Part shown: positions 1-7,379 of the stretch, one piece after another | How the letters are laid out: the number at the start of each line of letters is the position of its first letter | How positions within the stretch are numbered: the stretch's first letter is position 1 | Source: an uncultured Bacteroidia bacterium | GTDB lineage: Bacteria; Bacteroidota; Bacteroidia; J057; CALAJH01 | NCBI GenBank assembly: GCA_937922655.1 | Contig: CALAJH010000039.1 | Location: 1-61,214, forward strand | Direction: 5' to 3' | Length of the DNA stretch: 61,214 nucleotides | The notes under the pieces: generated by a model | The model's input: the letters and a program-made list of their open reading frames with translations, nothing else | Told to the model about the DNA's origin: nothing | Databases searched by the model: none | Translations under genes and position numbers: made by a program

Positions 1-138
1 GCTTTCTTCGATGATTTCGTAACGTTCGACGCGTTCGTCGAGCACGTGTTCCAACAGGGGCTTGGCCCTGCGAGCCACGCCTTTTTTGACGACGTAGTCG
101 AAGGGGTTTCGCGGCGTGAAAAAATGTCCGGTATTCAT
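1..138 (-). CDS. Partial hypothetical protein (N-terminal 46 residues)
   Basis: A minus-strand reading frame starts with ATG at 138 and runs without a stop to the window edge. Its 46 visible residues begin MNTGHFFTPRNPFDYVV and continue with a basic, helical-looking stretch (KKGVARRAKPLLEHVLDERVERYEIIEES region). There is no signal peptide or membrane segment in the visible part. I do not recognise the family from this fragment. It is divergent from gatA, with 271 bp between the two starts, so that gap should hold promoters for both. The steady codon choice (GTC, GAC, GAA, CGC), matching real genes here, supports it being coding. Confidence 0.55.
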   Translation of the reverse strand, partial: MNTGHFFTPRNPFDYVVKKGVARRAKPLLEHVLDERVERYEIIEES

Positions 139-397
139 GACGGTGTTTTAACGCCGCCAATTTACGCACTTTGTCAAAACGTTGCACCCCGTAAACCGCA
201 AAAGTTGGAACGCGGCCGCAACCCCGGCGAAAACAACGGACGGCGGAATCGGCCGTTGTCGACAATCGTCCTCGAAGCGTCTTCGTTCGTTGCGACGGCG
301 TTGTTTATCGTTGCCGTCGCAAGGCTCGGTGCTCCGCCACGGCTAGGGGATGAACGCAATTTTCCCGACAAGGCCCACGCAAACCAAAAACTTTATC

Positions 398-405
398 GAA
401 ATTTG
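398..405 (+). promoter_or_regulatory. Candidate -7 box of gatA (GAAATTTG, one mismatch)
   Basis: The 8-mer matches the Bacteroidota -7 consensus TAnnTTTG except at its first base, and lies exactly 4 nt before the gatA ATG. That spacing would put transcription initiation at or beside the start codon, giving a leaderless mRNA. No TTG is visible about 20 nt further upstream. The same 4-nt spacing is seen at purS and at the ABC ATPase gene. Confidence 0.4.
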
Positions 406-409
406 CACC

Positions 410-1810
410 ATGCAGGATTATATCGGCTTTCGCCGGGCGCTCTTGGCCGGGGAAACGACGTGCGCACAAACGGTGGAAACGTTTTTGGAACGCATCACCC
501 AAACCGAACGTCTGAACATATTTATCGAAACGTTCGCGGACGAGGCCCGAAAACGCGCCGACGAAGTAGACGCGCAAGTTCGGACGGGAAACGTCGGCAA
601 AGCGGCGGGCATGGTCGTTTCCATAAAAGACGTCGTTTCCTATGCAGGCCACACCTTGACGGCGGGTTCGAAGATATTGCAGGGCTTCAAGACCGTATTG
701 ACCGCCACCGCCCTTGAAAGATTGATTGACGAGGGCGCGATAGTCATAGGACGTACGAACTGTGACGAATTTGCCATGGGTTCGTCGAACGAGCATTCGA
801 TTTACGGGCCGTGCCGCAACCCTTTCGACCCCGAACGCACCCCCGGCGGTTCGTCGGGGGGAGCGGCCGCGTCCATCGCCGCAAACCTTTGCCACGTCGC
901 CATCGGCAGCGACACCGGCGGCTCGGTGCGCCAACCCGCCTCGTTCTGCAACGCCGTGGGCATCAAACCCACTTACGGACGGGTTTCGCGTTGGGGTTTG
1001 GTGGCCTACGCCTCGTCCTTCGACCAAATTTCGCCGATAACCTCGTCCGTTCGCGACGCCGAACTGGCCCTTGAAATTATGTCGGGCCACGACCCCAAAG
1101 ACAATACCTCGGCCATGCGTCCGTGGCAAGGCCCGCCTCTTCCCGAACGTTACCGCGTCGGGGTCATTCGGCAAACCATGGATTCGCCCGGACTAAACGC
1201 CGAAGTCAAGGCGGGCGTCGAAACCAAAATGGCCGCCCTCCAAGCAACGGGACATTCCGTCGAATACGTGGATTTTCCGTATTTGGACTATCTCGTGCCA
1301 ACCTACTACATTTTGACCACCGCCGAAGCCTCGTCCAACCTTTCGCGTTACGACGGCGTTCGCTACGGTTACCGTTCGCCCAAGGCCCAAACCCTTGAAG
1401 AGGTATACACGCTTTCCCGTACCGAAGGCTTTGGCGCCGAAGTCAAACGACGCATTCTTTTGGGAACGTTCGTGCTTTCGGCCGGCTATTACGACGCCTA
1501 CTATCAACGGGCGCAAAAAGTCAGAAGGATTTTGCGCGACTACACCCGCGAACTCTTAAAAAACTTTGACGTTCTTCTTTCCCCGACCACCCCTACGACC
1601 GCCTTCAAAATCGGCGAAAAAACCGACGACCCCATCGCCATGTATCTTTCCGACATCTACACCGTCCATGCGAATTTGGTCGGTATGCCGGCCGTTTCCG
1701 TACCTTGCGGCTTCGACGCGTCGGGATTGCCTTTTGGCGTGCATCTTTTGGCGCCCGAATTCGCCGAAAACCGTTTGTTCGACTTGGGCCGGAGATTGGT
1801 CGAAATATGA
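410..1810 (+). CDS. gatA: Asp-tRNA(Asn)/Glu-tRNA(Gln) amidotransferase subunit A
   Basis: GatA is the amidase subunit of the GatCAB complex, which releases ammonia from glutamine to convert misacylated Glu-tRNA(Gln) or Asp-tRNA(Asn) into the correct amidated form in the cytoplasm. The 466-residue protein is close to the usual length and shows the amidase signature. Numbered from the ATG at 410, the Lys-cisSer-Ser triad is Lys73 (SIKD), Ser148 (GGSSGG) and Ser172 (DTGGSVR); the spacings of 75 and 24 residues are those of the amidase family. An in-frame ATG at 350 would add 20 residues of unrelated sequence; 410 is preferred because MQDYIGFRRAL matches the family N-terminus and a -7-like box lies just before it. 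gatB and gatC are not in the window. Its stop overlaps the next start in ATGA, suggesting translational coupling. Confidence 0.95.
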   Translation: MQDYIGFRRALLAGETTCAQTVETFLERITQTERLNIFIETFADEARKRADEVDAQVRTGNVGKAAGMVVSIKDVVSYAGHTLTAGSKILQGFKTVLTATALERLIDEGAIVIGRTNCDEFAMGSSNEHSIYGPCRNPFDPERTPGGSSGGAAASIAANLCHVAIGSDTGGSVRQPASFCNAVGIKPTYGRVSRWGLVAYASSFDQISPITSSVRDAELALEIMSGHDPKDNTSAMRPWQGPPLPERYRVGVIRQTMDSPGLNAEVKAGVETKMAALQATGHSVEYVDFPYLDYLVPTYYILTTAEASSNLSRYDGVRYGYRSPKAQTLEEVYTLSRTEGFGAEVKRRILLGTFVLSAGYYDAYYQRAQKVRRILRDYTRELLKNFDVLLSPTTPTTAFKIGEKTDDPIAMYLSDIYTVHANLVGMPAVSVPCGFDASGLPFGVHLLAPEFAENRLFDLGRRLVEI

Positions 1811-2727
1811 CGTGGCTGTGGTGGCTGGGATGGTGGGCGCTGGCGGCGCAGGACGTTTCGGTCGAAGCCGAATTCGAACACGCCTACGTGCGCGTCGGCG
1901 AACATACGAGCGTCAAGGTCGTCGTCCGCCGCCCTGCGAGCGTCGTCGTCCACTTCGAAGAATCCAACGCCGCCTTTGCCCCCTTCGAAATCGTCAAAAA
2001 AACGGCGCCCGTTTCAACGAAAACCGGCGACCGCGTCGTCGAAACCCGACGTTACACCGTAACGACTTTTTCCACCGACAGCATTTTGTTTTTGCGCATT
2101 CCTTATGCGTTTACGGGCGGGCAGGGACGCATGCGGCGTTACGCCGAGGCAAAAATTCGGTTTAAATCCGTATTGGACGGTAAAAAAACGGGTCTGCAAC
2201 GCGACTTTCGTTTGGCGGAAATACCCAACGACGACAACGGAAAACTTTGGACGCTCGCTGGCGCGGCATTGATAACGTTGGCGCTGACGCTGGCGTTGTG
2301 GCGGCCGGTCAAGCGATGGCGGGCCAAACGCAAACGACGCAAAGCCTTTCAAACCGTAGCCGCCGCGTTCGATTCCGCCCTCGGCGCCGATTGGAACCAA
2401 CAAGCCCATGCCGAAAAAATCATCGTTGAGCTGGGGAGGGTGTGGAAACCGTGGCTCGATGAAAAAGCGCCCGCCTTTTCGCTCAACGAAATGCGTCGCT
2501 TCGCTCAGACAACGCTCGCGAAATACCAAGAAGCGGCGGAAAACCGCCCGTCCCCGCCCGAAATTCCCGACGTTTCCGCGTGGGTCGAGCTGCTCAAAAT
2601 CGAAGAAGAGATTTGCCACGCGCGGCGCCCGCCGCCGCCCCAACACATCCAAAATACGCTCCAAAAAGCGCGCGCGGCGCTCGAGCAGCGCCATCGTTTT
2701 TTGGAAAAAACCTTTTACGCCCCATAA
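1807..2727 (+). CDS. BatD-like single-pass membrane protein
   Basis: This 306-residue protein starts inside the gatA stop codon (ATGA overlap). It opens with a short hydrophobic, Trp-rich signal sequence ending in AAQDVSVEAEF. A beta-rich periplasmic region follows, with the wording of BatD/oxygen-tolerance-like domains (R.GE.., VVETRRYTVTTF, RIPYAF). One transmembrane helix (about residues 158-175, AGAALITLALTLALW) is followed by a very basic stop-transfer segment (RPVKRWRAKRKRRK) and a cytoplasmic helical tail of about 120 residues. BatD-like proteins usually sit with MoxR/BatA/BatB genes; none is here, so the assignment rests on domain order and local wording. A role in envelope quality control is only an inference. 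Downstream birA begins 2 nt after its stop. Confidence 0.55.
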   Translation: MTWLWWLGWWALAAQDVSVEAEFEHAYVRVGEHTSVKVVVRRPASVVVHFEESNAAFAPFEIVKKTAPVSTKTGDRVVETRRYTVTTFSTDSILFLRIPYAFTGGQGRMRRYAEAKIRFKSVLDGKKTGLQRDFRLAEIPNDDNGKLWTLAGAALITLALTLALWRPVKRWRAKRKRRKAFQTVAAAFDSALGADWNQQAHAEKIIVELGRVWKPWLDEKAPAFSLNEMRRFAQTTLAKYQEAAENRPSPPEIPDVSAWVELLKIEEEICHARRPPPPQHIQNTLQKARAALEQRHRFLEKTFYAP

Positions 2728-2729
2728 AC

Positions 2730-3476
2730 ATGGAACGCCCCGTTTATCGTTTGGCCGAAGTGGATTCGACCAACGACGAAGCCAAACGCATCTACGCCCA
2801 AAAACCGGGAGAATTCGTCGTCGTAGCCGAACGGCAAACGGCGGGACGCGGTCGGCAGGGACGCCTTTGGCATGCCGCCCCCGGATTGAATTTGACCGCC
2901 TCGTTCGTCGTCCAACCCCGCTTTTTAACGGGAACGGAAGCGTTTTTGTTGAGCGAGGCCGCCGCCGTCGCCGCCGTTCTCGCTCTGCGAAGCATGGCCC
3001 CGTCCGACGTACTCATTACCGCCAAATGGCCCAACGACGTTACGGTCTTGGACAAAAAAATCGCCGGCATACTCATCGAAAACGTTTGGTTGGGTGAAAA
3101 ATGGGAGTGCGCCGTTGTCGGTTTTGGAATCAATGTCAATCAAACCGAATTCGACGACGAAATCAAAACCCGCGCCGCCTCGCTTTCCCAAATGCACGGC
3201 GGCAAACCCCAAAGTTTGGAACGGATGTTTCGTGCATTGTACGATATTTTTTGGGACGGCGTCGAACGCCTGCAATCGGGCGACAAAAACGGAATCGAGC
3301 GCGAATTCCACGCCGTTTGGGGCGACAAAGGACGCACCGTCGTACTCAACGAAACCGAAAAAGGCGTACCCATACGCGTCGGGCGCGACGGACGCATCGA
3401 AATCCAAACCGCCGCCGGAATCAAACGTTATGCGCTCGACGAGGCGCGCTTGAACTTCGCCGCACCGATTTATTAA
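2730..3476 (+). CDS. birA: Biotin--[acetyl-CoA-carboxylase] ligase
   Basis: BirA activates biotin with ATP and attaches it to the acceptor lysine of biotin carboxyl carrier proteins. The 248-residue sequence holds the biotin-protein ligase catalytic core: STNDEAKR near the N-terminus, the adenylate-binding loop GRGRQG (residues 39-44), KWPNDV (99-104), KIAGILIE and GFGINVNQ. There is no N-terminal winged-helix DNA-binding domain, so it is a monofunctional ligase rather than a repressor, as is common in Bacteroidota. The ATG at 2730 is chosen because the in-frame region before it overlaps the previous gene in another frame and codes for low-complexity Arg/Ala/Pro sequence. It follows the BatD-like gene by 2 nt and is probably co-transcribed with gatA. 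No carboxylase gene is in the window. Confidence 0.93.
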   Translation: MERPVYRLAEVDSTNDEAKRIYAQKPGEFVVVAERQTAGRGRQGRLWHAAPGLNLTASFVVQPRFLTGTEAFLLSEAAAVAAVLALRSMAPSDVLITAKWPNDVTVLDKKIAGILIENVWLGEKWECAVVGFGINVNQTEFDDEIKTRAASLSQMHGGKPQSLERMFRALYDIFWDGVERLQSGDKNGIEREFHAVWGDKGRTVVLNETEKGVPIRVGRDGRIEIQTAAGIKRYALDEARLNFAAPIY

Positions 3477-3509
3477 CCCGCCGCCGTCGCCTCCAAACAA
3501 TAAATTTTG

Positions 3510-3517
3510 TATTTTTG
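3510..3517 (+). promoter_or_regulatory. -7 promoter box TATTTTTG of the PKD protein gene
   Basis: An exact TAnnTTTG box followed by CG lies 20 nt before the ATG at 3538, in an AT-rich pocket after birA. No TTG is visible at the expected upstream distance. It indicates that the PKD gene starts a new transcript. Confidence 0.6.
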
Positions 3518-3537
3518 CGAATCAAAGAAAAAAGAAA

Positions 3538-5175
3538 ATGACAAGAACGACGGCGGCGGTGTGCATGGTCTTGATGCTCATCGGATGGGCGCACGGACAG
3601 GTAACGTTGAACGCGGGCGATTTGCCCCAAGCGGGTTCAAGGGCGCTTTTCAGCCGGGCAACGGGCTTGGGAAACTTTAACCCCGAAAGCACCGGCCCCA
3701 ACCAAACGTGGGATTTCCGCAGCCTAACCCCAAGTTCCCAAATCGAACAAAACTACGTCGCGGGATTGACCACGCCTTACGCCTTTTTCTTTGCCCAAAA
3801 CTTCGGCGTCGAGGACGCCAACCTCGGGTTTTTGAGCCAGCTGGGCGCCATCCCCGTCGGTGGATTCAACGTTGCCTTGGACAACCCCTATTTATTCTTC
3901 TCCAAGAACGCCACGCGTTATGCGGCCGTCGGACGCGGCGTAACCATCAACGGCTTTCCGGCGCCGTTTTTTTACACCGACCCCGACGAAATCTATCATT
4001 TTCCCATGACCTACCAGCGCCAAGACGCCTCCACCTTCCGGTTCAACGTCCAGATTCCGACGTTTAACGGCGGTTATCGAAGCGCGGGTACGCGCAATTC
4101 GACCGTCGACGGTTGGGGTACGGTCGCCACGCCAACGGGGACTTATCCCTGTTTGCGTCTAAAATCGGTGGTGGTTTTCAGGGACACGCTCGACGTTCCC
4201 GAAGGTTTGCCCCTGCCCATACCCTTTCCTTTGCCCATCACCCAAATCCCGCTGACGTACACGCGCACCGAGTACACGTGGCTGGCGCCGGGCGAGGGCG
4301 TTCCCATCGCGCAGGTGAACGTTGTTTCCGCGTTTCAGTTCCAACTTCCTTTGCCGATTATTCCGAGTTTTGGCGGATTTACGGAGGTATTGTGGCGGGA
4401 CGTGGACCGTAGGCCCGTGGCGGCGTTTTCCACCCTAGGGTCATTGACGGGGTGCACGCCGCTGACGGTCAAGTTCGTCAACGAATCCTTGCGCGGCGAA
4501 ACGTATCGTTGGAGTTTCGGCGACGGGCGCACGTCCGTCGACCCCAACCCGACCTACGTTTACACGCGCCCCGGGGATTTTTCGGTAACCCTGACGGTAA
4601 CCAACGCCTTTGGTACGGATTCGTTGCGCAAGGTACGCTTGGTGCGTGCGGACGGGGTGGTACCAGCCTTTAAGGCCGAACGCACCTCGGCGCCGCTCGA
4701 AGATGCGCGCATCAAGTTCGCCAACCAAACCACGGGCCCCCAAAACCTTTCCTACCTCTGGGACTTTGGCGACGGTTTTTTAAGCGTTGAAAAAACGCCG
4801 ACGCATTATTATCGTTACCCCGGCGTGTACACCGTGAGCCTGACCGCCGTTACGGCCTCGGGGTGCGAAGGCGAAGCGGTCAAAAAGGATTACATTTCCA
4901 TCGGCACGACGGGCCGGCACGATGCGTCTTTGGTTTCCACGTTGTTCGCTTATCCAAATCCTTCGTACGGCGACATGACGGTCGAATACGCTTTGACACA
5001 AGGGGGCAAAGCGGAATTTACGCTTTACGACCTTGCGGGACGCAGGGTGTGGACGGCCCAAAGTCCCGAACGCGCGGGAACCATCGCCGTTCCCCGTCCC
5101 GAAAACCCGGGCCTTTATCTTTTGGAACTTCGCCAAAACGGCGCCGCGGTACGATTAAAAGCCTTGTGGCATTGA
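3538..5175 (+). CDS. Secreted PKD-domain protein with T9SS sorting domain
   Basis: The 545-residue protein has a clear signal peptide (TAAVCMVLMLIGWAHG-Q, residues 1-20), an N-terminal region of about 270 residues that I do not recognise, two PKD domains (about 290-370 and 376-455) and a type A T9SS C-terminal domain from about 468 with YPNPSYGDM and the ending GLYLLELRQNG. Each PKD domain has the hallmark WSFGDG or WDFGDG and a Y..PG.(Y/F)(S/T)V turn. PKD domains are usually binding or spacer modules of surface proteins; the substrate is unknown. The protein is expected to cross the outer membrane by T9SS, lose its C-terminal domain and be released or anchored to the surface. The HEAT-repeat gene follows 19 nt downstream. 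Confidence 0.9.
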   Translation: MTRTTAAVCMVLMLIGWAHGQVTLNAGDLPQAGSRALFSRATGLGNFNPESTGPNQTWDFRSLTPSSQIEQNYVAGLTTPYAFFFAQNFGVEDANLGFLSQLGAIPVGGFNVALDNPYLFFSKNATRYAAVGRGVTINGFPAPFFYTDPDEIYHFPMTYQRQDASTFRFNVQIPTFNGGYRSAGTRNSTVDGWGTVATPTGTYPCLRLKSVVVFRDTLDVPEGLPLPIPFPLPITQIPLTYTRTEYTWLAPGEGVPIAQVNVVSAFQFQLPLPIIPSFGGFTEVLWRDVDRRPVAAFSTLGSLTGCTPLTVKFVNESLRGETYRWSFGDGRTSVDPNPTYVYTRPGDFSVTLTVTNAFGTDSLRKVRLVRADGVVPAFKAERTSAPLEDARIKFANQTTGPQNLSYLWDFGDGFLSVEKTPTHYYRYPGVYTVSLTAVTASGCEGEAVKKDYISIGTTGRHDASLVSTLFAYPNPSYGDMTVEYALTQGGKAEFTLYDLAGRRVWTAQSPERAGTIAVPRPENPGLYLLELRQNGAAVRLKALWH

Positions 5176-5194
5176 AAAACAAACCGAAAACGCG

Positions 5195-7291
5195 ATGACG
5201 AACGACGCTTTTTTGCTGTTCTTATGGGGAATTATCGCGTTTCTGACGGGAGGGCTGACGGAGTTTGTGGTCACGGGTATCGACGGCGGGAAACGGGCCA
5301 AAAATTATCGCCGAAAAATCGCCCAATGGATGCGCTACCGCATCCAACGCCGGGGACGGCGCGGGCGGGGGGTGAATTGGGTGTTTTCTCCCGTGCGTCG
5401 GCTTCGCACGACGTTTTCGTTGATTTCCATCCCGTTTTGGATGAGCGTCGCGGGCTTTGTTGTCAATTATTTGAGTACAACGACGTACATCCCCGGCGCT
5501 CCGGCGTCGGGGTTTTTATTGTTGGCGGTGGGAGGTTGGCTGGCGCATATGGGCATGCGTGCGCTGACGGTGCGCGACAGCTCGGACTTGGAGGCCGAAT
5601 GCGTCTACGCGGCCTTGACCACGCCCGCCGGCACGCCCGAACGTTTTTTGCAGTTTTTCGCCCATCCGGAATTGGATTTTCGGTTTGCGGGCTTGCGGGC
5701 GTGGTCGGAACGTAGGGTCGGGTCGGCAAGTCTCCAAGCCCGCGCCGCCGAGGTCGCCGTGGGCTTTTTGTCCGACAAATCGTTTGAACGTCGCAAGCTT
5801 GCCTACGAATTTTTATACCGACACGCCCCCGGGGTGTTAAAAGAAAAATTGGGTCGGGTTTTGGAACATCCCGTGGCCGAGGTGCGCAAACACGCGCTTG
5901 AATACATCCGCGTGCTTTCGCCGGCGGAAAGAACGGCCGCTTTAAAGTCGCGTTTGAGCGACGTCAAAGCCGACGTGGCCGCCGCCGCCGCAAAACTCCT
6001 CAACGAACAACCGAAAAACATCGAAGAATATTTGAGCGATTTGCGCGAGGGTTCGATACCCTTGCGGATATTGGCGGCCGAATATTTTGCGCAACATCCC
6101 GATGCACGGGCGTTCGAGGGCTTGGCGGCGCTATTGAAGTTCGACGACTGGAAGGCGCGTCGGGCGGCGGCGGCGGCCTTGGGCCGCATGGAAGATGCGC
6201 AAGCCGAGACGGCGCTGTCGGCGTTTTGCGCCGACGTACAAAGCTACGCCGCCAACGAAGCCACGCAACGACGCGAGGCCTACCTCGAAGCCGTGCAAGG
6301 TTTGCGCAACCACGTTTTTACGGGCGGGCAAAGGCCAACGACGACAACGGTGCGGGGTTTGGTGCGATTGGTCGGCGACGACGACCCCAAAGTCGCCAAA
6401 GCGGCCGCCGCCGCCCTAAGGGAAATGCAACAAACCGAGGCGTTGGTGCAAACGTTCGAAACCGGCGGCCCCGCCGTTCGGGAAATTGTGTTGCTGACGC
6501 TCGCCGATTCGACGGACGAGGCCTTACTTCCGATATTCCGCAAAGGCTTGGAATCGCCCGACTCGAACGTCGTCAAGGCGGCGGCGACGGCCATCGGCCA
6601 TAGTCCCTACGTCGAAGACGCTCTCGCCCTCCTTCCCCTGCTCAAACACAACGATACAAGCGTGGTCTATGCGGCCGTAAACGCATTGGGAAAAATAGGC
6701 GCCTTGCCGACGTTGGCGGCTTTGTCCGAACTTGTGCAAAAAACGCAAACGCTCATGCGTCGTTCGACGGCCTACGCCGATGCCGGCGAATCGAAAAAAA
6801 ATTTCACCCTCCTTTACAACAAAGCCCGAGACGCCATTCGACGCATCATCCAAAAACAATCCGCGCTACCCGCCTACCCCGTCGAAAAATTTTATTGTCG
6901 AAAATGTTTCAGTCGTTTTCGGAAAAGCATCGCCGAAACGTGGGAATACATCGAGTGCAAACGCTGCCGCGACGACCGCCACCACCTCGTCCCCGTAGAC
7001 AAAATCGTCGGCTTTATCGGCGACGCTTATGGAACCGGTTACAAAGCGGGAGAGTTTTATATTGGTTTATGGGATGAAAAATCAAAATCGACCGTCGACG
7101 CCGAAATCGACGAAATGATCATAGTCGGCGGCGGCTCCGTCTCTTACGATTGGGCGGTGAGCGCCGTACTCCAAAAACTTCAAGAATCGGGGCAAAACGT
7201 ACCGGTAAAGCTTGTCGGCCCGCCGCGATTAACGGCCAACACCCAAGCCATGCTTCGCGATTATTGTCCCGCCGTCTTTGCGCCGGAATAA
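5195..7291 (+). CDS. Membrane-anchored HEAT-repeat protein with zinc ribbon and unknown C-terminal domain
   Basis: This 698-residue protein has three hydrophobic helices in its first 125 residues (about 5-27, 76-95 and 102-121), separated by a very basic loop (RIQRRGRRGRG). A long alpha-helical region from about 140 to 540 shows HEAT-repeat wording again and again (DVKADVAAAAAKLL, DDPKVAKAAAAALREM, DSNVVKAAATAIG). Cys568/Cys571 and Cys588/Cys591 then form a CxxC-x16-CxxC zinc-ribbon candidate, with His596/His597 close by. The last about 100 residues (IDEMIIVGGGSVSYDW, VPVKLVGPPRLTANTQ) look like a small alpha/beta domain that I do not recognise. I infer a membrane-tethered scaffold with its HEAT array on the cytoplasmic side; no enzymatic motif is visible. 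It lies between a secreted PKD protein and a histidine kinase on the same strand. Confidence 0.75.
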   Translation: MTNDAFLLFLWGIIAFLTGGLTEFVVTGIDGGKRAKNYRRKIAQWMRYRIQRRGRRGRGVNWVFSPVRRLRTTFSLISIPFWMSVAGFVVNYLSTTTYIPGAPASGFLLLAVGGWLAHMGMRALTVRDSSDLEAECVYAALTTPAGTPERFLQFFAHPELDFRFAGLRAWSERRVGSASLQARAAEVAVGFLSDKSFERRKLAYEFLYRHAPGVLKEKLGRVLEHPVAEVRKHALEYIRVLSPAERTAALKSRLSDVKADVAAAAAKLLNEQPKNIEEYLSDLREGSIPLRILAAEYFAQHPDARAFEGLAALLKFDDWKARRAAAAALGRMEDAQAETALSAFCADVQSYAANEATQRREAYLEAVQGLRNHVFTGGQRPTTTTVRGLVRLVGDDDPKVAKAAAAALREMQQTEALVQTFETGGPAVREIVLLTLADSTDEALLPIFRKGLESPDSNVVKAAATAIGHSPYVEDALALLPLLKHNDTSVVYAAVNALGKIGALPTLAALSELVQKTQTLMRRSTAYADAGESKKNFTLLYNKARDAIRRIIQKQSALPAYPVEKFYCRKCFSRFRKSIAETWEYIECKRCRDDRHHLVPVDKIVGFIGDAYGTGYKAGEFYIGLWDEKSKSTVDAEIDEMIIVGGGSVSYDWAVSAVLQKLQESGQNVPVKLVGPPRLTANTQAMLRDYCPAVFAPE

Positions 7292-7379
7292 AGCTTGGAA
7301 ACGATGGTTTTTCTCGCGCATGCATGCCACCCCTCAATCCACAAACAATGCATCGGTCGTAGTTAAAAAATTGTATTTT

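Noticed and set aside
305-1174. 289-codon frame on the minus strand opposite gatA
   Set aside because: The gatA frame has the complete amidase triad and the antisense translation is low-complexity; it is a codon-bias shadow.
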